The translations under genes and the position numbers were made by a program. Shown here piece by piece: positions 35,194-43,801 of a stretch of 64,000 nt of DNA. Origin of the DNA: Leeia oryzae DSM 17879 (GTDB lineage Bacteria > Pseudomonadota > Gammaproteobacteria > Burkholderiales > Leeiaceae); NCBI RefSeq assembly GCF_000376945.1, contig NZ_AQXU01000019.1, forward strand, positions 62,001 through 126,000. The letters run 5' to 3'. Below the pieces are notes generated by a model. That model worked only from the letters and a program-made list of their open reading frames with translations, had not been told where the DNA came from and made no database searches. Within the stretch, counting starts at the first letter, position 1. Each line of letters starts with the position of its first letter.

Positions 35194-36762
35194 TCAAACT
35201 TCTCTCTGTCCATCTACTAACCGGCGCAGGCCAACCGGGTTGCCGTGTTGCAGGGCGGTGGGCAGCAGGCTGTCCGGGAAGTCCTGATAGCACACCGGGC
35301 GCAGGAAGCGGAAGATGGCGGCGGTGCCGACGGAGGTGGTGCGGGTGTCGGACGTGGCCGGGAACGGGCCGCCGTGGACCATGGCATCGCAGACTTCTAC
35401 GCCGGTTGGCCAGCCGTTTACCAGCAGGCGGCCGGCTTTACGTTCTAGCGTTGGCAGCAGGCTGCGGGCAGCGGGCAGGTCTGCGTCATCCAGGTGCAGG
35501 GTGGCGGTGAGCTGGCCTTCCAGATGTTCTGCCACCTGGCGGATTTCTGCATCATCGGCACACTGGACGATGATTGACGCTGAGCCAAAGTTTTCTGCCT
35601 GCAGGGCTGGGTTGGCCAGGAACTCGCGGGCGGTGGTGGTAAACAGGTGGGCCTGGCACTGGTTAGGGCCGGTGGCTTCTACACCGCGGGCAACGGTTTG
35701 TGCGTGGGCGGCCATGTCTGTCACGCCGGCCTGATAGGCGGCAAAGATGCCCGGGGTGAGCATGGTCTGGGCGTTGGCTCGCTGTACAACTTCTGCGGCG
35801 GCGCTGATAAAGCGGTTCAGGTCTGGCCCTTGTTTAGCGATGACCAGACCGGGGTTGGTGCAGAACTGGCCAGAGCCCATGGTCAGAGAGGCAATGTAGC
35901 CTTGGGCGATGGCGTCTGCGCGTGCCTGCAAGGCGGCCGGGAACAGGAATACCGGGTTAATGGAGCTCATCTCTGCATAAACCGGGATAGGTTCCGGGCG
36001 GGCCTGGGCGGCCTGGCACAGGGCAATGCCGCCACTGCGAGAGCCGGTAAAGCCAACGGCTTTGATGCGCGGGTCGTTTACCAGAGAAATACCCACTTCA
36101 CGGCCAGAGCCGAACAACAGCGAAAACACGCCGGCTGGCAGTTCGCATTTAGTCACGGCGCGGGTAATGGCCAGGCCGACCAGCTCGCTGGTGCCGGGGT
36201 GGGCGCTGTGTGCCTTGACCACCACCGGGCAACCGGCGGCAAAGGCAGAGGCGGTATCGCCACCCGCTACAGAGAAGGCCAGCGGGAAGTTGCTGGCGCC
36301 AAATACGGCCACCGGGCCGACGGGAATGTGGCGCTGGCGCAAGTCAGAACGCGGCAGCGGCTGGCGCTCTGGCAGGGCAGAATCTACCCGGACATCCAGC
36401 CATTCGCCAGCGCGTACCGTGCGGGCAAACGTGCGCAACTGGCCGCAGGTACGGCCGCGCTCGCCTTGTATACGCGCGCGCGGTAGGCCGCTCTCGGCCA
36501 CAGTACGGTCGATCAGTTCGTCGCCCAGGGCTTCAATCTCATCCGCGATGGTTTCCAGAAACCGGGCGCGGGCTTCCAGCGTGGTTTCGCGGTAGCTGTC
36601 GAAGGCGGCCCAGGCCAGTGCGCAGGCCTGTTCTACGTGGGATTCATTGCCGCCCAGGTAGGCGGGGGCCAGCGTTTCGTTGGTGGCCGGGTTAATGGCG
36701 TGGATAGCGGCGCGGTCGCCGGTGATGGCGTGTCCGCCAATCAGCAGTTTGCCTGTCAGGTT
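35194..36762 (-). CDS. 2-oxoglutarate semialdehyde (2,5-dioxopentanoate) dehydrogenase
   Basis: Oxidises alpha-ketoglutarate semialdehyde to 2-oxoglutarate, the final step of hydroxyproline or sugar-acid catabolism. The protein of about 522 residues is of the long KGSADH type: [10 protein letters not shown] at the start, [20 protein letters not shown] in the cofactor fold, [37 protein letters not shown] with the catalytic Glu and [13 protein letters not shown] with the nucleophile Cys. The start at ATG 36762 follows TGGAGTC; the longer frame to 36840 crosses a terminator region. The deaminase gene lies 102 bases upstream on the same strand, which points to the hydroxyproline route. Confidence 0.92.
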   Translation of the reverse strand, partial: NLTGKLLIGGHAITGDRAAIHAINPATNETLAPAYLGGNESHVEQACALAWAAFDSYRETTLEARARFLETIADEIEALGDELIDRTVAESGLPRARIQGERGRTCGQLRTFARTVRAGEWLDVRVDSALPERQPLPRSDLRQRHIPVGPVAVFGASNFPLAFSVAGGDTASAFAAGCPVVVKAHSAHPGTSELVGLAITRAVTKCELPAGVFSLLFGSGREVGISLVNDPRIKAVGFTGSRSGGIALCQAAQARPEPIPVYAEMSSINPVFLFPAALQARADAIAQGYIASLTMGSGQFCTNPGLVIAKQGPDLNRFISAAAEVVQRANAQTMLTPGIFAAYQAGVTDMAAHAQTVARGVEATGPNQCQAHLFTTTAREFLANPALQAENFGSASIIVQCADDAEIRQVAEHLEGQLTATLHLDDADLPAARSLLPTLERKAGRLLVNGWPTGVEVCDAMVHGGPFPATSDTRTTSVGTAAIFRFLRPVCYQDFPDSLLPTALQHGNPVGLRRLVDGQREV

Positions 36763-36815
36763 CATGATGACTCCAGAAAAATAGCGTGCCCCAGCGTCTA
36801 CGGGCGGGGCGGGAT

Positions 36816-36845
36816 AAAAAAAGGGCGATGCAGCCTGCATCGCCC
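36816..36845 (-). terminator. Terminator between the deaminase and dehydrogenase genes
   Basis: A perfect 10-bp stem GGGCGATGCA/TGCATCGCCC (36823-36845) with a 3-base loop, followed on the minus strand by a run of seven T. It lies 20 bases after the deaminase stop and should end most transcripts before the dehydrogenase gene. Confidence 0.85.
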
Positions 36846-36864
36846 TGTATCAGCCAAGCCTGGA

Positions 36865-37812
36865 TCAGGCGATGTTCTGTTCAGCTGACCAGTTTTTGTA
36901 CCATTCACGGAACAGTGAATACTGGGCTTCTGCGTAACGACGCTGAGAATCAGTCAGTACGTCGGTTTCGTTGAAGTGCAGGGTGTACTCTTTGTCGCCG
37001 TTCAGTACCATCAGGTGTTTGTAGTACAGCACCAGATCGCAGCCTTCGTCGAAAGAAGACAGCACGGCCAGCGCGTTTTCCAGCTCACGGGCCTGGCGGC
37101 GGGCTTTGGCATCGCCTTGCGCTGCTTTTTTGCTCAGGGCAACCAGTTGCAGCACTTCGCGTGGCAGGGCGTTACCGATACCGGTAATGGCGCCAGTGGC
37201 GTTGCAGTTCACAAAGCCGTGTACTACCTGGGTATCAACACCTACCATCAGGGTCACTGCATCGTCTTTGGAGGTGATGTTTTCTGCGGCGTAGCGCATG
37301 TCTGCCGCGCCACCAAACTCTTTGAAGCCGATCAGGTTAGGGAACTGGCTGCGCAGTTCAAAGAACAGGTCTGCACGGGTAGCAAAGCCGTAGTATGGGC
37401 TGTTGTAAATTACGGAAGGCAGGTTTGGCGCTGCTTTCAGGATGGCAGAGAAGTGGGCTTTTTGTGCCGCTGGCGATGCACCGCGAGACAATACGCGCGG
37501 GATGACCATCAGGCCGTGTGCGCCCACTTTGGCGGCGTGTGCGGCGTGGGAGACGGCTTCGCGGGTGTTCACTGCACCGGTACCGACAATGGTAGGGATG
37601 CCGGCAGCAACCAGACGCGCTACACCTTCCTGGCGCTCTGCTTCGGTCAGCAGCGGCCAGTCACCCATAGAACCACAGTACACCACGGCGCTCATGCCGA
37701 TGTCGATAAGCTCGCGGCCTTTTTTCACCAGTGCGTCAAAGTCTGGCTTGCGGTCTGGGGTGCATGGGGTCATCAGTGCTGGAATGCAACCGGTGAAGAT
37801 ATTGTCGCTCAT
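36865..37812 (-). CDS. lhpC: Delta1-pyrroline-4-hydroxy-2-carboxylate deaminase (DapA-fold)
   Basis: A 315-residue class I aldolase-fold protein. It shows GCIPALMTPCTPDRKPDFDA at the N-terminus, VYCGSMGDWPLLTEAERQEG, the active-site Tyr in VIYNSPYYG and the Schiff-base Lys in NLIGFKEFGG. This pattern, including LFREWYKNWSAEQ at the end, fits the enzyme that converts pyrroline-hydroxycarboxylate to 2-oxoglutarate semialdehyde in trans-4-hydroxy-L-proline degradation; the next gene is the dehydrogenase for that product. Other DapA-fold enzymes (5-dehydro-4-deoxyglucarate dehydratase) make the same product, so the substrate is not fully settled. The epimerase and oxidase steps are not in this window. 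The gene is divergent from a PAS-AraC regulator. Confidence 0.85.
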   Translation of the reverse strand: MSDNIFTGCIPALMTPCTPDRKPDFDALVKKGRELIDIGMSAVVYCGSMGDWPLLTEAERQEGVARLVAAGIPTIVGTGAVNTREAVSHAAHAAKVGAHGLMVIPRVLSRGASPAAQKAHFSAILKAAPNLPSVIYNSPYYGFATRADLFFELRSQFPNLIGFKEFGGAADMRYAAENITSKDDAVTLMVGVDTQVVHGFVNCNATGAITGIGNALPREVLQLVALSKKAAQGDAKARRQARELENALAVLSSFDEGCDLVLYYKHLMVLNGDKEYTLHFNETDVLTDSQRRYAEAQYSLFREWYKNWSAEQNIA

Positions 37813-37879
37813 TGTCTTGCTCCTTAAAGCACCCGTCAGGGTGATAGCGGTAAAGTGCAGCAGGGGGTGTTGTCTAACC

Positions 37880-37945
37880 AGTTACTTGCATCATGGCATG
37901 TGCAGGGTGGTTTTACCGGTCTGCTGCATGCTGCTGCAAGTAACT
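37880..37945. promoter_or_regulatory. 11-bp inverted half-sites in the deaminase-AraC gap
   Basis: AGTTACTTGCA (37880-37890) and TGCAAGTAACT (37935-37945) are perfect inverted copies with centres 55 bases apart, 68-133 bases upstream of the deaminase start. Spaced half-sites like these suit an AraC-family dimer, probably the divergent PAS-AraC protein. Confidence 0.6.
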
Positions 37946-38153
37946 TTCTTAGCCGCTATCATAACCATGCAGAGGGCGGCAATCTTGATGGTTATCTTCA
38001 TTCTTGATGACGAAATCGGCATAGTTTGTCATGATTGCATCTGTCTTGGGGCCCAACCGTGCAACAACCCCGCCTGGCAAGCAAGCAGTACCGCTTGCCG
38101 GACGCCATTGACGACTGAGTACGGCGAGGGCAGACCAGACAGGAGCTGATGAC

Positions 38154-38936
38154 ATGACACCAAACGCACTGGCACAACTGTTTAAAGGTGATGGCCCCCA
38201 TTGCCCGGATACCATTGATGAACTGTTAACCGGCCTGGCACCGCTCTTGCCCATGCTGGACGTGATCCCCAATGCGGCGATCTTCATCAAGGATGCGGGC
38301 GCGCGATACCTGTATGCCAATCATACGCTGGTGCAGCGCTGCGGGTTAAAACAGTTAAAGCCGCTGCTGGGTAAAACCAGTGCAGAGATCTTCCCCGTAC
38401 AGTTTGGCCCCGGGTATACCGAGCAAGACCGGCTGGTGCTGGAGCACGGGCAACTGCTGGAAAAACAGCTGGAGCTGCACCTGTACAAAAGCCGGGAGCC
38501 CGGCTGGTGCCTGACTTACAAATGGCCGCTGCAAGACCGCAAGGGCGGGATCATCGGCCTGATGGGGATTTCGGTCGATTTGCAATCTGCCAGCAATACC
38601 CACCCGGCCTACCAGCGGCTGGACGCGGTAGATGAATATATCCGCACCCATTTTAACCGCCCGATTGCCATTGCCGAGCTGACCAAGATTGCCGGTATCT
38701 CTGCCGCCCAGCTGGAACGCTACTGCAAGCGGGTGTTTCATCTGACCCCCCGGCAGATGATTCTGAAGGCGCGTCTGGAACACGCGCACCGCCTGCTGAA
38801 TACCGATATGCTGATTACCGATGTGGCGCTGCAATGCGGCTATACCGACCACAGTGCATTCAGCCGGCAGTTCAAGGCGCTGACGGGCTTTACCCCAAGG
38901 CAGTACCGGCAGGCGACCGAACGCAGCCATGTGTAG
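38154..38936 (+). CDS. PAS-AraC family transcriptional regulator
   Basis: A 260-residue regulator. Residues about 35-140 form a PAS domain (VIPNAAIFIKDAGARYLYAN, GKTSAEIF, DRKGGIIGLMGISVDL). Residues about 155-258 are an AraC-type double HTH (IAELTKIAGISAAQLERYCK, LITDVALQCGYTDHSAFSRQ, FKALTGFTPRQY). The start is preceded by AGGAG. It is divergent from the deaminase gene with paired inverted half-sites between them, so it probably activates the catabolic genes on sensing the substrate through the PAS domain. A PAS sensor fused to AraC is less usual than a cupin-type arm. Confidence 0.9.
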   Translation: MTPNALAQLFKGDGPHCPDTIDELLTGLAPLLPMLDVIPNAAIFIKDAGARYLYANHTLVQRCGLKQLKPLLGKTSAEIFPVQFGPGYTEQDRLVLEHGQLLEKQLELHLYKSREPGWCLTYKWPLQDRKGGIIGLMGISVDLQSASNTHPAYQRLDAVDEYIRTHFNRPIAIAELTKIAGISAAQLERYCKRVFHLTPRQMILKARLEHAHRLLNTDMLITDVALQCGYTDHSAFSRQFKALTGFTPRQYRQATERSHV

Positions 38937-39104
38937 GTGTCACCATACGGCATGGCGGCGGGCCGTGTAGTGTTCGCCCCGTCTGGATGTCCGTTCCGGG
39001 GGGCTGTGTCCATTTCATCTACAAAGCATGTCGCAACCAGACAATTTGCGGTTGGGTATTACCCCGATAATGGCCGCTCTTAAACCTGACCCTCTGGAGC
39101 TGAC

Positions 39105-39449
39105 ATGTCCGATTTCATCACTGTATTGCGTGAAACTTGCCCTATCCCGGTCGTGGATGCCACCAAGTGGAAGCGCATTGGCGGCGACCCGCACACCGTA
39201 AACCTGAATGCGTACCTGTCTAAAGACGGCAGCAAGATCATGGGGACCTGGATCTGCACCCCGGGCAAGTTCGAGGTAAATTACGAGAAATGGGAATACT
39301 GCCATTTTCTGGATGGCTATTGCATCATCACCCCGGAAGGCGAAGAGCCGGTGCACCTGAAGGCGGGGGACGTGTTTGTGATTGAGCCCGGCATGAAGGG
39401 CACCTGGGAAGTGGTAGAAACCGTGCGCAAGTATTTTGTATTTGCCTGA
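39105..39449 (+). CDS. Small cupin protein (DUF861/Cupin_3 type)
   Basis: A single-domain cupin of 114 residues. The cupin strands are clear: GTWICTPGKFEVNYEKWEYC, HFLDGYCIITPEGEEPVHLK, AGDVFVIEPGMKGTWEV. The metal ligands of motif 1 are partly replaced (YEKWEYCHFLDG), as in the DUF861 group related to ureidoglycine aminohydrolase. It follows the PAS-AraC gene by 168 bases with its own ribosome site (TGGAG), and a terminator comes after it. Such cupins often sit next to aldehyde dehydrogenases and amino acid catabolic genes, but no reaction is established here. Confidence 0.8.
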   Translation: MSDFITVLRETCPIPVVDATKWKRIGGDPHTVNLNAYLSKDGSKIMGTWICTPGKFEVNYEKWEYCHFLDGYCIITPEGEEPVHLKAGDVFVIEPGMKGTWEVVETVRKYFVFA

Positions 39450-39472
39450 TCGGTTAACACGGCATGCATAAG

Positions 39473-39504
39473 CCACCCGCCGGCACGCTAGCTACGGGTG
39501 GTTT
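39473..39504 (+). terminator. Probable terminator after the cupin gene
   Basis: CCACCCG (39473-39479) pairs with CGGGTGG (39495-39501), followed by TTT; the loop contains a further small palindrome. It lies 24 bases after the cupin stop and before the riboswitch promoter. Confidence 0.55.
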
Positions 39505-39563
39505 GATGTACTGACAACGCGGGCCGGTACTGGCGGGTTGCCCGAAAGCCGGCGGCGTTGTGC

Positions 39564-39569
39564 TATGAT
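39564..39569 (+). promoter_or_regulatory. -10 element of the riboswitch-gdx transcript
   Basis: TATGAT at 39564-39569 would start transcription near 39576, about 10 bases before the first riboswitch hairpin. No good -35 hexamer is seen. Confidence 0.5.
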
Positions 39570-39585
39570 TTTATCTCTGCAATGG

Positions 39586-39630
39586 ATGTGAGGACGACCT
39601 CACATTGTCTTTTGGTTCGGGGACGACCCC
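39586..39630 (+). ncRNA. Guanidine-II riboswitch (mini-ykkC)
   Basis: Two short hairpins with identical ACGA tetraloops: ATGTGAGG-ACGA-CCTCACAT (39586-39605) and GGGG-ACGA-CCCC (39619-39630), joined by a 13-base U/G-rich linker. Paired hairpins with ACGR loops are the defining feature of the guanidine-II class, where the loops kiss on guanidinium binding and release the Shine-Dalgarno sequence. Here GAGG (39640-39643) lies 10 bases past hairpin 2 and serves the gdx start. The downstream gene is a guanidinium exporter, as expected. Confidence 0.95.
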
Positions 39631-39651
39631 TCTGTTGATGAGGTGCGTTTC

Positions 39652-39969
39652 ATGAACTGGTCTATTTTGCTGGTCGCGGGGTTGCTGGAAGTCGGTTGGG
39701 CTATCGGGCTCAAATATACGGACGGCTTTTCGCAATTCTGGCCTTCTGTCTGGACGGTGCTGTCCATGATGCTCAGTGTCACCTTGCTTGGTGTGGCCAT
39801 GAAGTCTTTGCCGGTAGGCACTGCCTATGCGGTTTGGGTGGGCATTGGCGCAATTGGCACCGCGGTGATGGGCATGCTGCTATTTAACGAACCGGCCACG
39901 CTGGTCCGCTTGTTAAGCCTGCTGCTGATTTTTGCCGGTATTGTCGGGCTAAAGGTTTCTGCTGGTTGA
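39652..39969 (+). CDS. gdx: Guanidinium exporter, SMR family
   Basis: A 105-residue, four-helix inner-membrane transporter (formerly SugE) that works as an antiparallel dimer exchanging guanidinium for protons. It has the essential Glu13 in [18 protein letters not shown] and the diagnostic [20 protein letters not shown] segment. The ATG at 39652 is eight bases after GAGG and gives the standard length; a GTG three codons earlier is less likely. Expression is controlled by the guanidine-II riboswitch directly upstream. Confidence 0.96.
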   Translation: MNWSILLVAGLLEVGWAIGLKYTDGFSQFWPSVWTVLSMMLSVTLLGVAMKSLPVGTAYAVWVGIGAIGTAVMGMLLFNEPATLVRLLSLLLIFAGIVGLKVSAG

Positions 39970-40042
39970 GCGGCAGACGTTTGATGCTTGGTTGCAGTGG
40001 TCTTCACTGCCGCTTGAATCGTCTGCCAGATGCCTGCAGGGT

Positions 40043-40939
40043 CTATCCGGCAAATGTTGGCTTGAGGTGCGCAGCCAGAAAATCAATAAAATGGGATATG
40101 CGCGGAGCAAGAAATCCTTGGCGATAAAATACCGCCCAGACGGGTTGCATCCATGGCAGCCTGATGTCTGCCAGCACGTCTACCAGCCGCCCCTGGCGGA
40201 CATCTTCCCGCACCAGAAAATCGGACAAGCAGGCAATGCCAGACCCGGACAACGCCATGAAGCGAATGGTTTCTCCATTAGAAGAGGCAATATCGGGTGT
40301 CACGGTATAACCGGCATTGCCCTGATGCGCCAACGGCCAGATATTCAGTGAGGCGGGTTTGGTAAATCCGAGCAATTGATGCTGTTGCAGGTCTTCAACC
40401 ATCACGGGTGTGCCGCAGCGCTTCAGGTAATCGGGCGATGCGACCAGTCTTAGCCTGTTTTCAAAGAGCAGGCGTGCATTCAGGGTGGAGTCTTCCAGCG
40501 GGCCTACGCGAATTGCCACATCTGCCCGTTCTTCGATCAGGTCAATGATGGCTTCTTCGCCGACCAGTTCCAGCCGGATATCCGGGTAGCGCTGCCGGAA
40601 AACCGGCAGGATGGGCGTAATCAGATGATTGAGTACCGGGGTGGCGGCATTGATGCGAACCAGCCCAGACGGCTGCCGTGCGGTGGATTGCAGGGTGAGG
40701 GTGGTTTCTGTCAGCCGGTTCAGAATGTCGTTGGCCCGCTGCAGAAACCATTGTCCTTCTTCGGTCAGATCCAGTCGCCGCGTGGTACGGGTGATCAAAC
40801 GCACCCCCAGCTGTTTTTCCAGCCGGCTGATGCTGCGACTGATACCGGATGGTGTCAGGTTCAGCCGGTCTGCCGCCGCGGTAAAAGAACCCTCATGGAC
40901 GACCGTCACGAAAATCTGCAGTGTGTCTGTGGCAATCAT
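40043..40939 (-). CDS. LysR-type transcriptional regulator
   Basis: A 298-residue LTTR of the CrgA/YafC-like branch: HTH in FVTVVHEGSFTAAADRLNLT and PSGISRSISRLEKQLGVRL, wing RTTRRLDLTEEG, effector domain from about residue 88 (GLVRINAATPVLNHLITPIL, DVAIRVGPLEDS). It is divergent from an MFS efflux gene with a 97-base gap holding a TGACT dyad, so control of that transporter is likely. Confidence 0.92.
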   Translation of the reverse strand: MIATDTLQIFVTVVHEGSFTAAADRLNLTPSGISRSISRLEKQLGVRLITRTTRRLDLTEEGQWFLQRANDILNRLTETTLTLQSTARQPSGLVRINAATPVLNHLITPILPVFRQRYPDIRLELVGEEAIIDLIEERADVAIRVGPLEDSTLNARLLFENRLRLVASPDYLKRCGTPVMVEDLQQHQLLGFTKPASLNIWPLAHQGNAGYTVTPDIASSNGETIRFMALSGSGIACLSDFLVREDVRQGRLVDVLADIRLPWMQPVWAVFYRQGFLAPRISHFIDFLAAHLKPTFAG

Positions 40940-40942
40940 TAT

Positions 40943-40955
40943 TGACTTTCAGTCA
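40943..40955. promoter_or_regulatory. Dyad TGACT-TTC-AGTCA next to the LysR start
   Basis: A 5-bp perfect inverted repeat with a 3-base centre, three bases upstream of the LysR start codon in the divergent gap. It may be the autoregulatory operator; it is short, so chance is possible. Confidence 0.35.
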
Positions 40956-41036
40956 CAAGATTTTGTCATTTATACCTGTTTTTCTGATGGATGCAAGCAA
41001 AGATAATCGCTGCATGTTCAATCAGCGGAGTCAATC

Positions 41037-42242
41037 ATGCCATTAGCCTTGTGGGCACTTACCTTGAGTGCGTTTGCAATCGGAACCACGGAGTTTGTGA
41101 TTGTGGGATTAATACCAACCATAGCGTCCAGTCTGCACGTGTCTTTGCCGTCTGCCGGCTTGCTGGTCAGCCTGTATGCGCTGGGGGTAGCCATTGGTGC
41201 GCCGTTGCTGACGGCCCTGACAGGGCGCATGCATCGGAAAACGCTGCTGCTGAGCCTGATGGCCCTATTTACGCTGGGGAATCTGGTGGCCTGGCAGGCA
41301 CCCACTTACCAGGCGCTTATCCTGGCCAGGATTCTGACCGGGCTGGCGCATGGGGTGTTTTTCTCGATTGGTTCTACCATTGCCACCAGCCTGGTGCCCA
41401 AGGAAAAGGCCGCCAGCGCCATTGCATTGATGTTTTCCGGGCTGACGGTTGCGCTGGTCACGGGCGTACCCATGGGTACCTATATTGGTCAGGTGTTTGG
41501 CTGGCAAAGCACGTTCCTGGCGGTGTCGCTGCTGGGCGTTATCGCCTTTATGGGTAGCCTGATTCTGGTGCCTGGCAAGATGGAGAAACCGGTCGCCAGT
41601 TCGGTGCTGGCCCAGTTGGCCGTGCTGAAAAAACCGCGCCTGTTGCTGGTGTACGCCATGACGGCACTGGGTTATGGCGGTTCTTTTACCGCGTTTACCT
41701 ATCTGGCCCCGATGCTGGAAGACGTGACCGGCTTCAGTGCTTCTTCTGTCGGGCTGGTCATGCTGGTGTATGGTGTTTCGGTGGCGCTGGGTAATATCTG
41801 GGGCGGCAAGCTGGCGGATAAAAAAGGAGCGGTTCGGGCCTTGCAGATCATTTTTGCCGGACTGGCAGGGGTACTGTTGCTGTTATCGCTGACGGCTGGT
41901 TCCAAGTGGTTGGTGGTGCTGACGGTGCTGCTCTGGGGGGGCGTCGCATTTGGTAACGTCGCCGGTTTGCAGCTGTATGTGGTCCAGCAGGCGGAGCGGG
42001 AAACCCCGCATGCGGTGGATGTAGCCTCCGGCTTGAATATCGCTGCTTTTAACGTAGGTATTGCGTTTGGTGCCTGGGCTGGCGGGCATATTGTCAGCCA
42101 CATCGGCATCATGGCAACGCCGTGGATTGGTGCCCTGTTTGTGATGTCTGCCTGGCTGCTGACCACCTGGTCTGGCGTACTGGACCGTCGGGCAGGGTAT
42201 CATCCGCTGACCAGGCCGGCAAAGGCGATTAGCTCGCATTAA
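41037..42242 (+). CDS. MFS transporter, AraJ/YdhP-like efflux protein
   Basis: A 401-residue, twelve-segment transporter of the DHA1 family. The N-terminus ALTLSAFAIGTTEFVIVGLI and the loop LLVSLYALGVAIGAPLLTAL are typical of the AraJ/YdhP/NepI group, which export sugars, purine nucleosides or drugs. A clear ribosome site (GCGGAG) precedes the ATG. A 10-bp hairpin (42271-42296) lies just past the stop. It is divergent from a LysR regulator. The substrate is unknown. Confidence 0.9.
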   Translation: MPLALWALTLSAFAIGTTEFVIVGLIPTIASSLHVSLPSAGLLVSLYALGVAIGAPLLTALTGRMHRKTLLLSLMALFTLGNLVAWQAPTYQALILARILTGLAHGVFFSIGSTIATSLVPKEKAASAIALMFSGLTVALVTGVPMGTYIGQVFGWQSTFLAVSLLGVIAFMGSLILVPGKMEKPVASSVLAQLAVLKKPRLLLVYAMTALGYGGSFTAFTYLAPMLEDVTGFSASSVGLVMLVYGVSVALGNIWGGKLADKKGAVRALQIIFAGLAGVLLLLSLTAGSKWLVVLTVLLWGGVAFGNVAGLQLYVVQQAERETPHAVDVASGLNIAAFNVGIAFGAWAGGHIVSHIGIMATPWIGALFVMSAWLLTTWSGVLDRRAGYHPLTRPAKAISSH

Positions 42243-42270
42243 GGTGTTGAGCGCGCGATGGTTGCGCTGG

Positions 42271-42296
42271 CGTGGGCAAGCGAAGTCTTGCCCACG
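42271..42296. terminator. 10-bp hairpin between the convergent MFS and GGDEF genes
   Basis: CGTGGGCAAG/CTTGCCCACG with a 6-base loop. It lies 28 bases after the MFS stop and 46 bases past the GGDEF gene stop. There is no U tract on either side, so its termination strength is doubtful, but the position between convergent genes is typical. Confidence 0.45.
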
Positions 42297-42341
42297 AAAG
42301 GGTGAGACCTGGCCTCGGCTGACTGGGTTTGCAACAGGCAT

Positions 42342-43649
42342 TCAGCCATGCAATCCATCGGTCAGTTGGCAGACCTGATTACGTCCGTTGGCTTTTGCCA
42401 GATACATGGCCTGATCAGCGCGCTCTAGCACGCTGTCAAAGTTCGTGTCCTGGGTCGCCAGGGCGGTAACACCAATACTGGCAGTGGGTTTTAATTCGGC
42501 CGCCTGGTCGGTCACAACGGAGATTTTATGGAAAGACTTGCATAAACGGTGTGCCAGCTTCACGGCTTCTTCCAGCCGGGTGTTGGGCATCAAAATGGCA
42601 AATTCTTCTCCACCCAGACGGCCAAGCGTATCGGATTCACGGATATTCTGCATGCAGTGGGTGGCCACGGCTTTCAGGAGCAGGTCACCGGTCTTGTGGC
42701 CATAGGTATCGTTAACGCGCTTGAAGTAGTCGATATCGATCATCATCACCGACAAGGGCTGCGCATAGCGTTGGGCTCTTGAAAACTCGCTTTCGGCCAG
42801 CATGAAAAACCGTCTCCGGTTGCTGACCCCTGTTAGCGAGTCATAATGTGCCTGACTTTCCAGTACTTCTTTCAGCTCATGAAGCTCAGTAATATCGGTT
42901 GAAAAACCGATTAAGCTATCGGGTTGGTCCGGCAAGTAGATGGGGGTCTTGATGGTCCAGTAATGGCGAAGAACGCCATTAGGGTCGGCAAAAGACTCCT
43001 CGCCGGATTGCTTGATACCTGAGTCAAACACCATTTTGTCCAGTGCCCAGAGCTTGTCGGCAATGTCTTTTGCCATTACTTCTTCATCACGCCGGCCAAT
43101 GATCTCCTCGGCGGGTAAACCCAAGACCCGTGCTGTCTGATGGTTGACATACAGAAAGCGCCGGTCTTTGTTTTTCATGTAGACATAGGCTTCCACATTA
43201 TTGAGGATGGTATCCAGCAATTGCTGTTTAACCAGCAGTTCACTTTCAAGGCGTTTGCGTTCGGTGATGTCGGTAGAAATGCCACCCATGCCGATGACTT
43301 CGCCGCTGGCATCACGGATTGGGGCTTTGACTGTCCAGTACACACGCGTTTCGCCAGATGGCTTGATGATATTCAGCTCTTCTTTTTCGATGACTTCCCC
43401 AAAGTCGAGCACGCGCCGGTCGTTGATTTGTAGTTCTCTGGAGATTTCCAGGTCGAAAAATTTGCTGTCATCCTGCCCGACGATCTCTTCCAGCGGCACG
43501 CCAAACAACTGGCAGACAAGCTCATTGGCAAAGGTGTAACGTCCTTGTTTGTCTTTGGTATAGACATAAGCACCCACGTTATTCAACACTGTTCGTAGGC
43601 CTAACAGCGCTTCCTGGAGTGCCTGTAGCAGTTCATCATCTTTGGGCAT
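42342..43649 (-). CDS. PAS-PAS-GGDEF diguanylate cyclase
   Basis: A soluble protein of about 435 residues that makes c-di-GMP. Two PAS domains of similar sequence (VLNNVGAYVYTKDKQGRYTF, about 20-140; ILNNVEAYVYMKNKDRRFLY, about 150-265) precede a GGDEF domain with active-site GGEEF and the inhibitory site RESD five residues upstream, so product feedback is expected. I choose ATG 43649, preceded by GGAGGG; the frame to 43679 lacks a site. The repeated AYVY-K-K motif implies the two PAS domains arose by duplication. No operon partner. Confidence 0.93.
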   Translation of the reverse strand: MPKDDELLQALQEALLGLRTVLNNVGAYVYTKDKQGRYTFANELVCQLFGVPLEEIVGQDDSKFFDLEISRELQINDRRVLDFGEVIEKEELNIIKPSGETRVYWTVKAPIRDASGEVIGMGGISTDITERKRLESELLVKQQLLDTILNNVEAYVYMKNKDRRFLYVNHQTARVLGLPAEEIIGRRDEEVMAKDIADKLWALDKMVFDSGIKQSGEESFADPNGVLRHYWTIKTPIYLPDQPDSLIGFSTDITELHELKEVLESQAHYDSLTGVSNRRRFFMLAESEFSRAQRYAQPLSVMMIDIDYFKRVNDTYGHKTGDLLLKAVATHCMQNIRESDTLGRLGGEEFAILMPNTRLEEAVKLAHRLCKSFHKISVVTDQAAELKPTASIGVTALATQDTNFDSVLERADQAMYLAKANGRNQVCQLTDGLHG

Positions 43650-43801
43650 ATTGATTACCCTCCAAGAAATCAGACACATTGCAATTGACGCTGGGCTTGT
43701 TTGGCAAGCAGGGTAGAAATGTGAAAACGGGAAACAACGATAATGACTGCTGAATTCACTATAGTTACATTTTTACGACCTGGCTACCGGTTTGGTGACG
43801 G

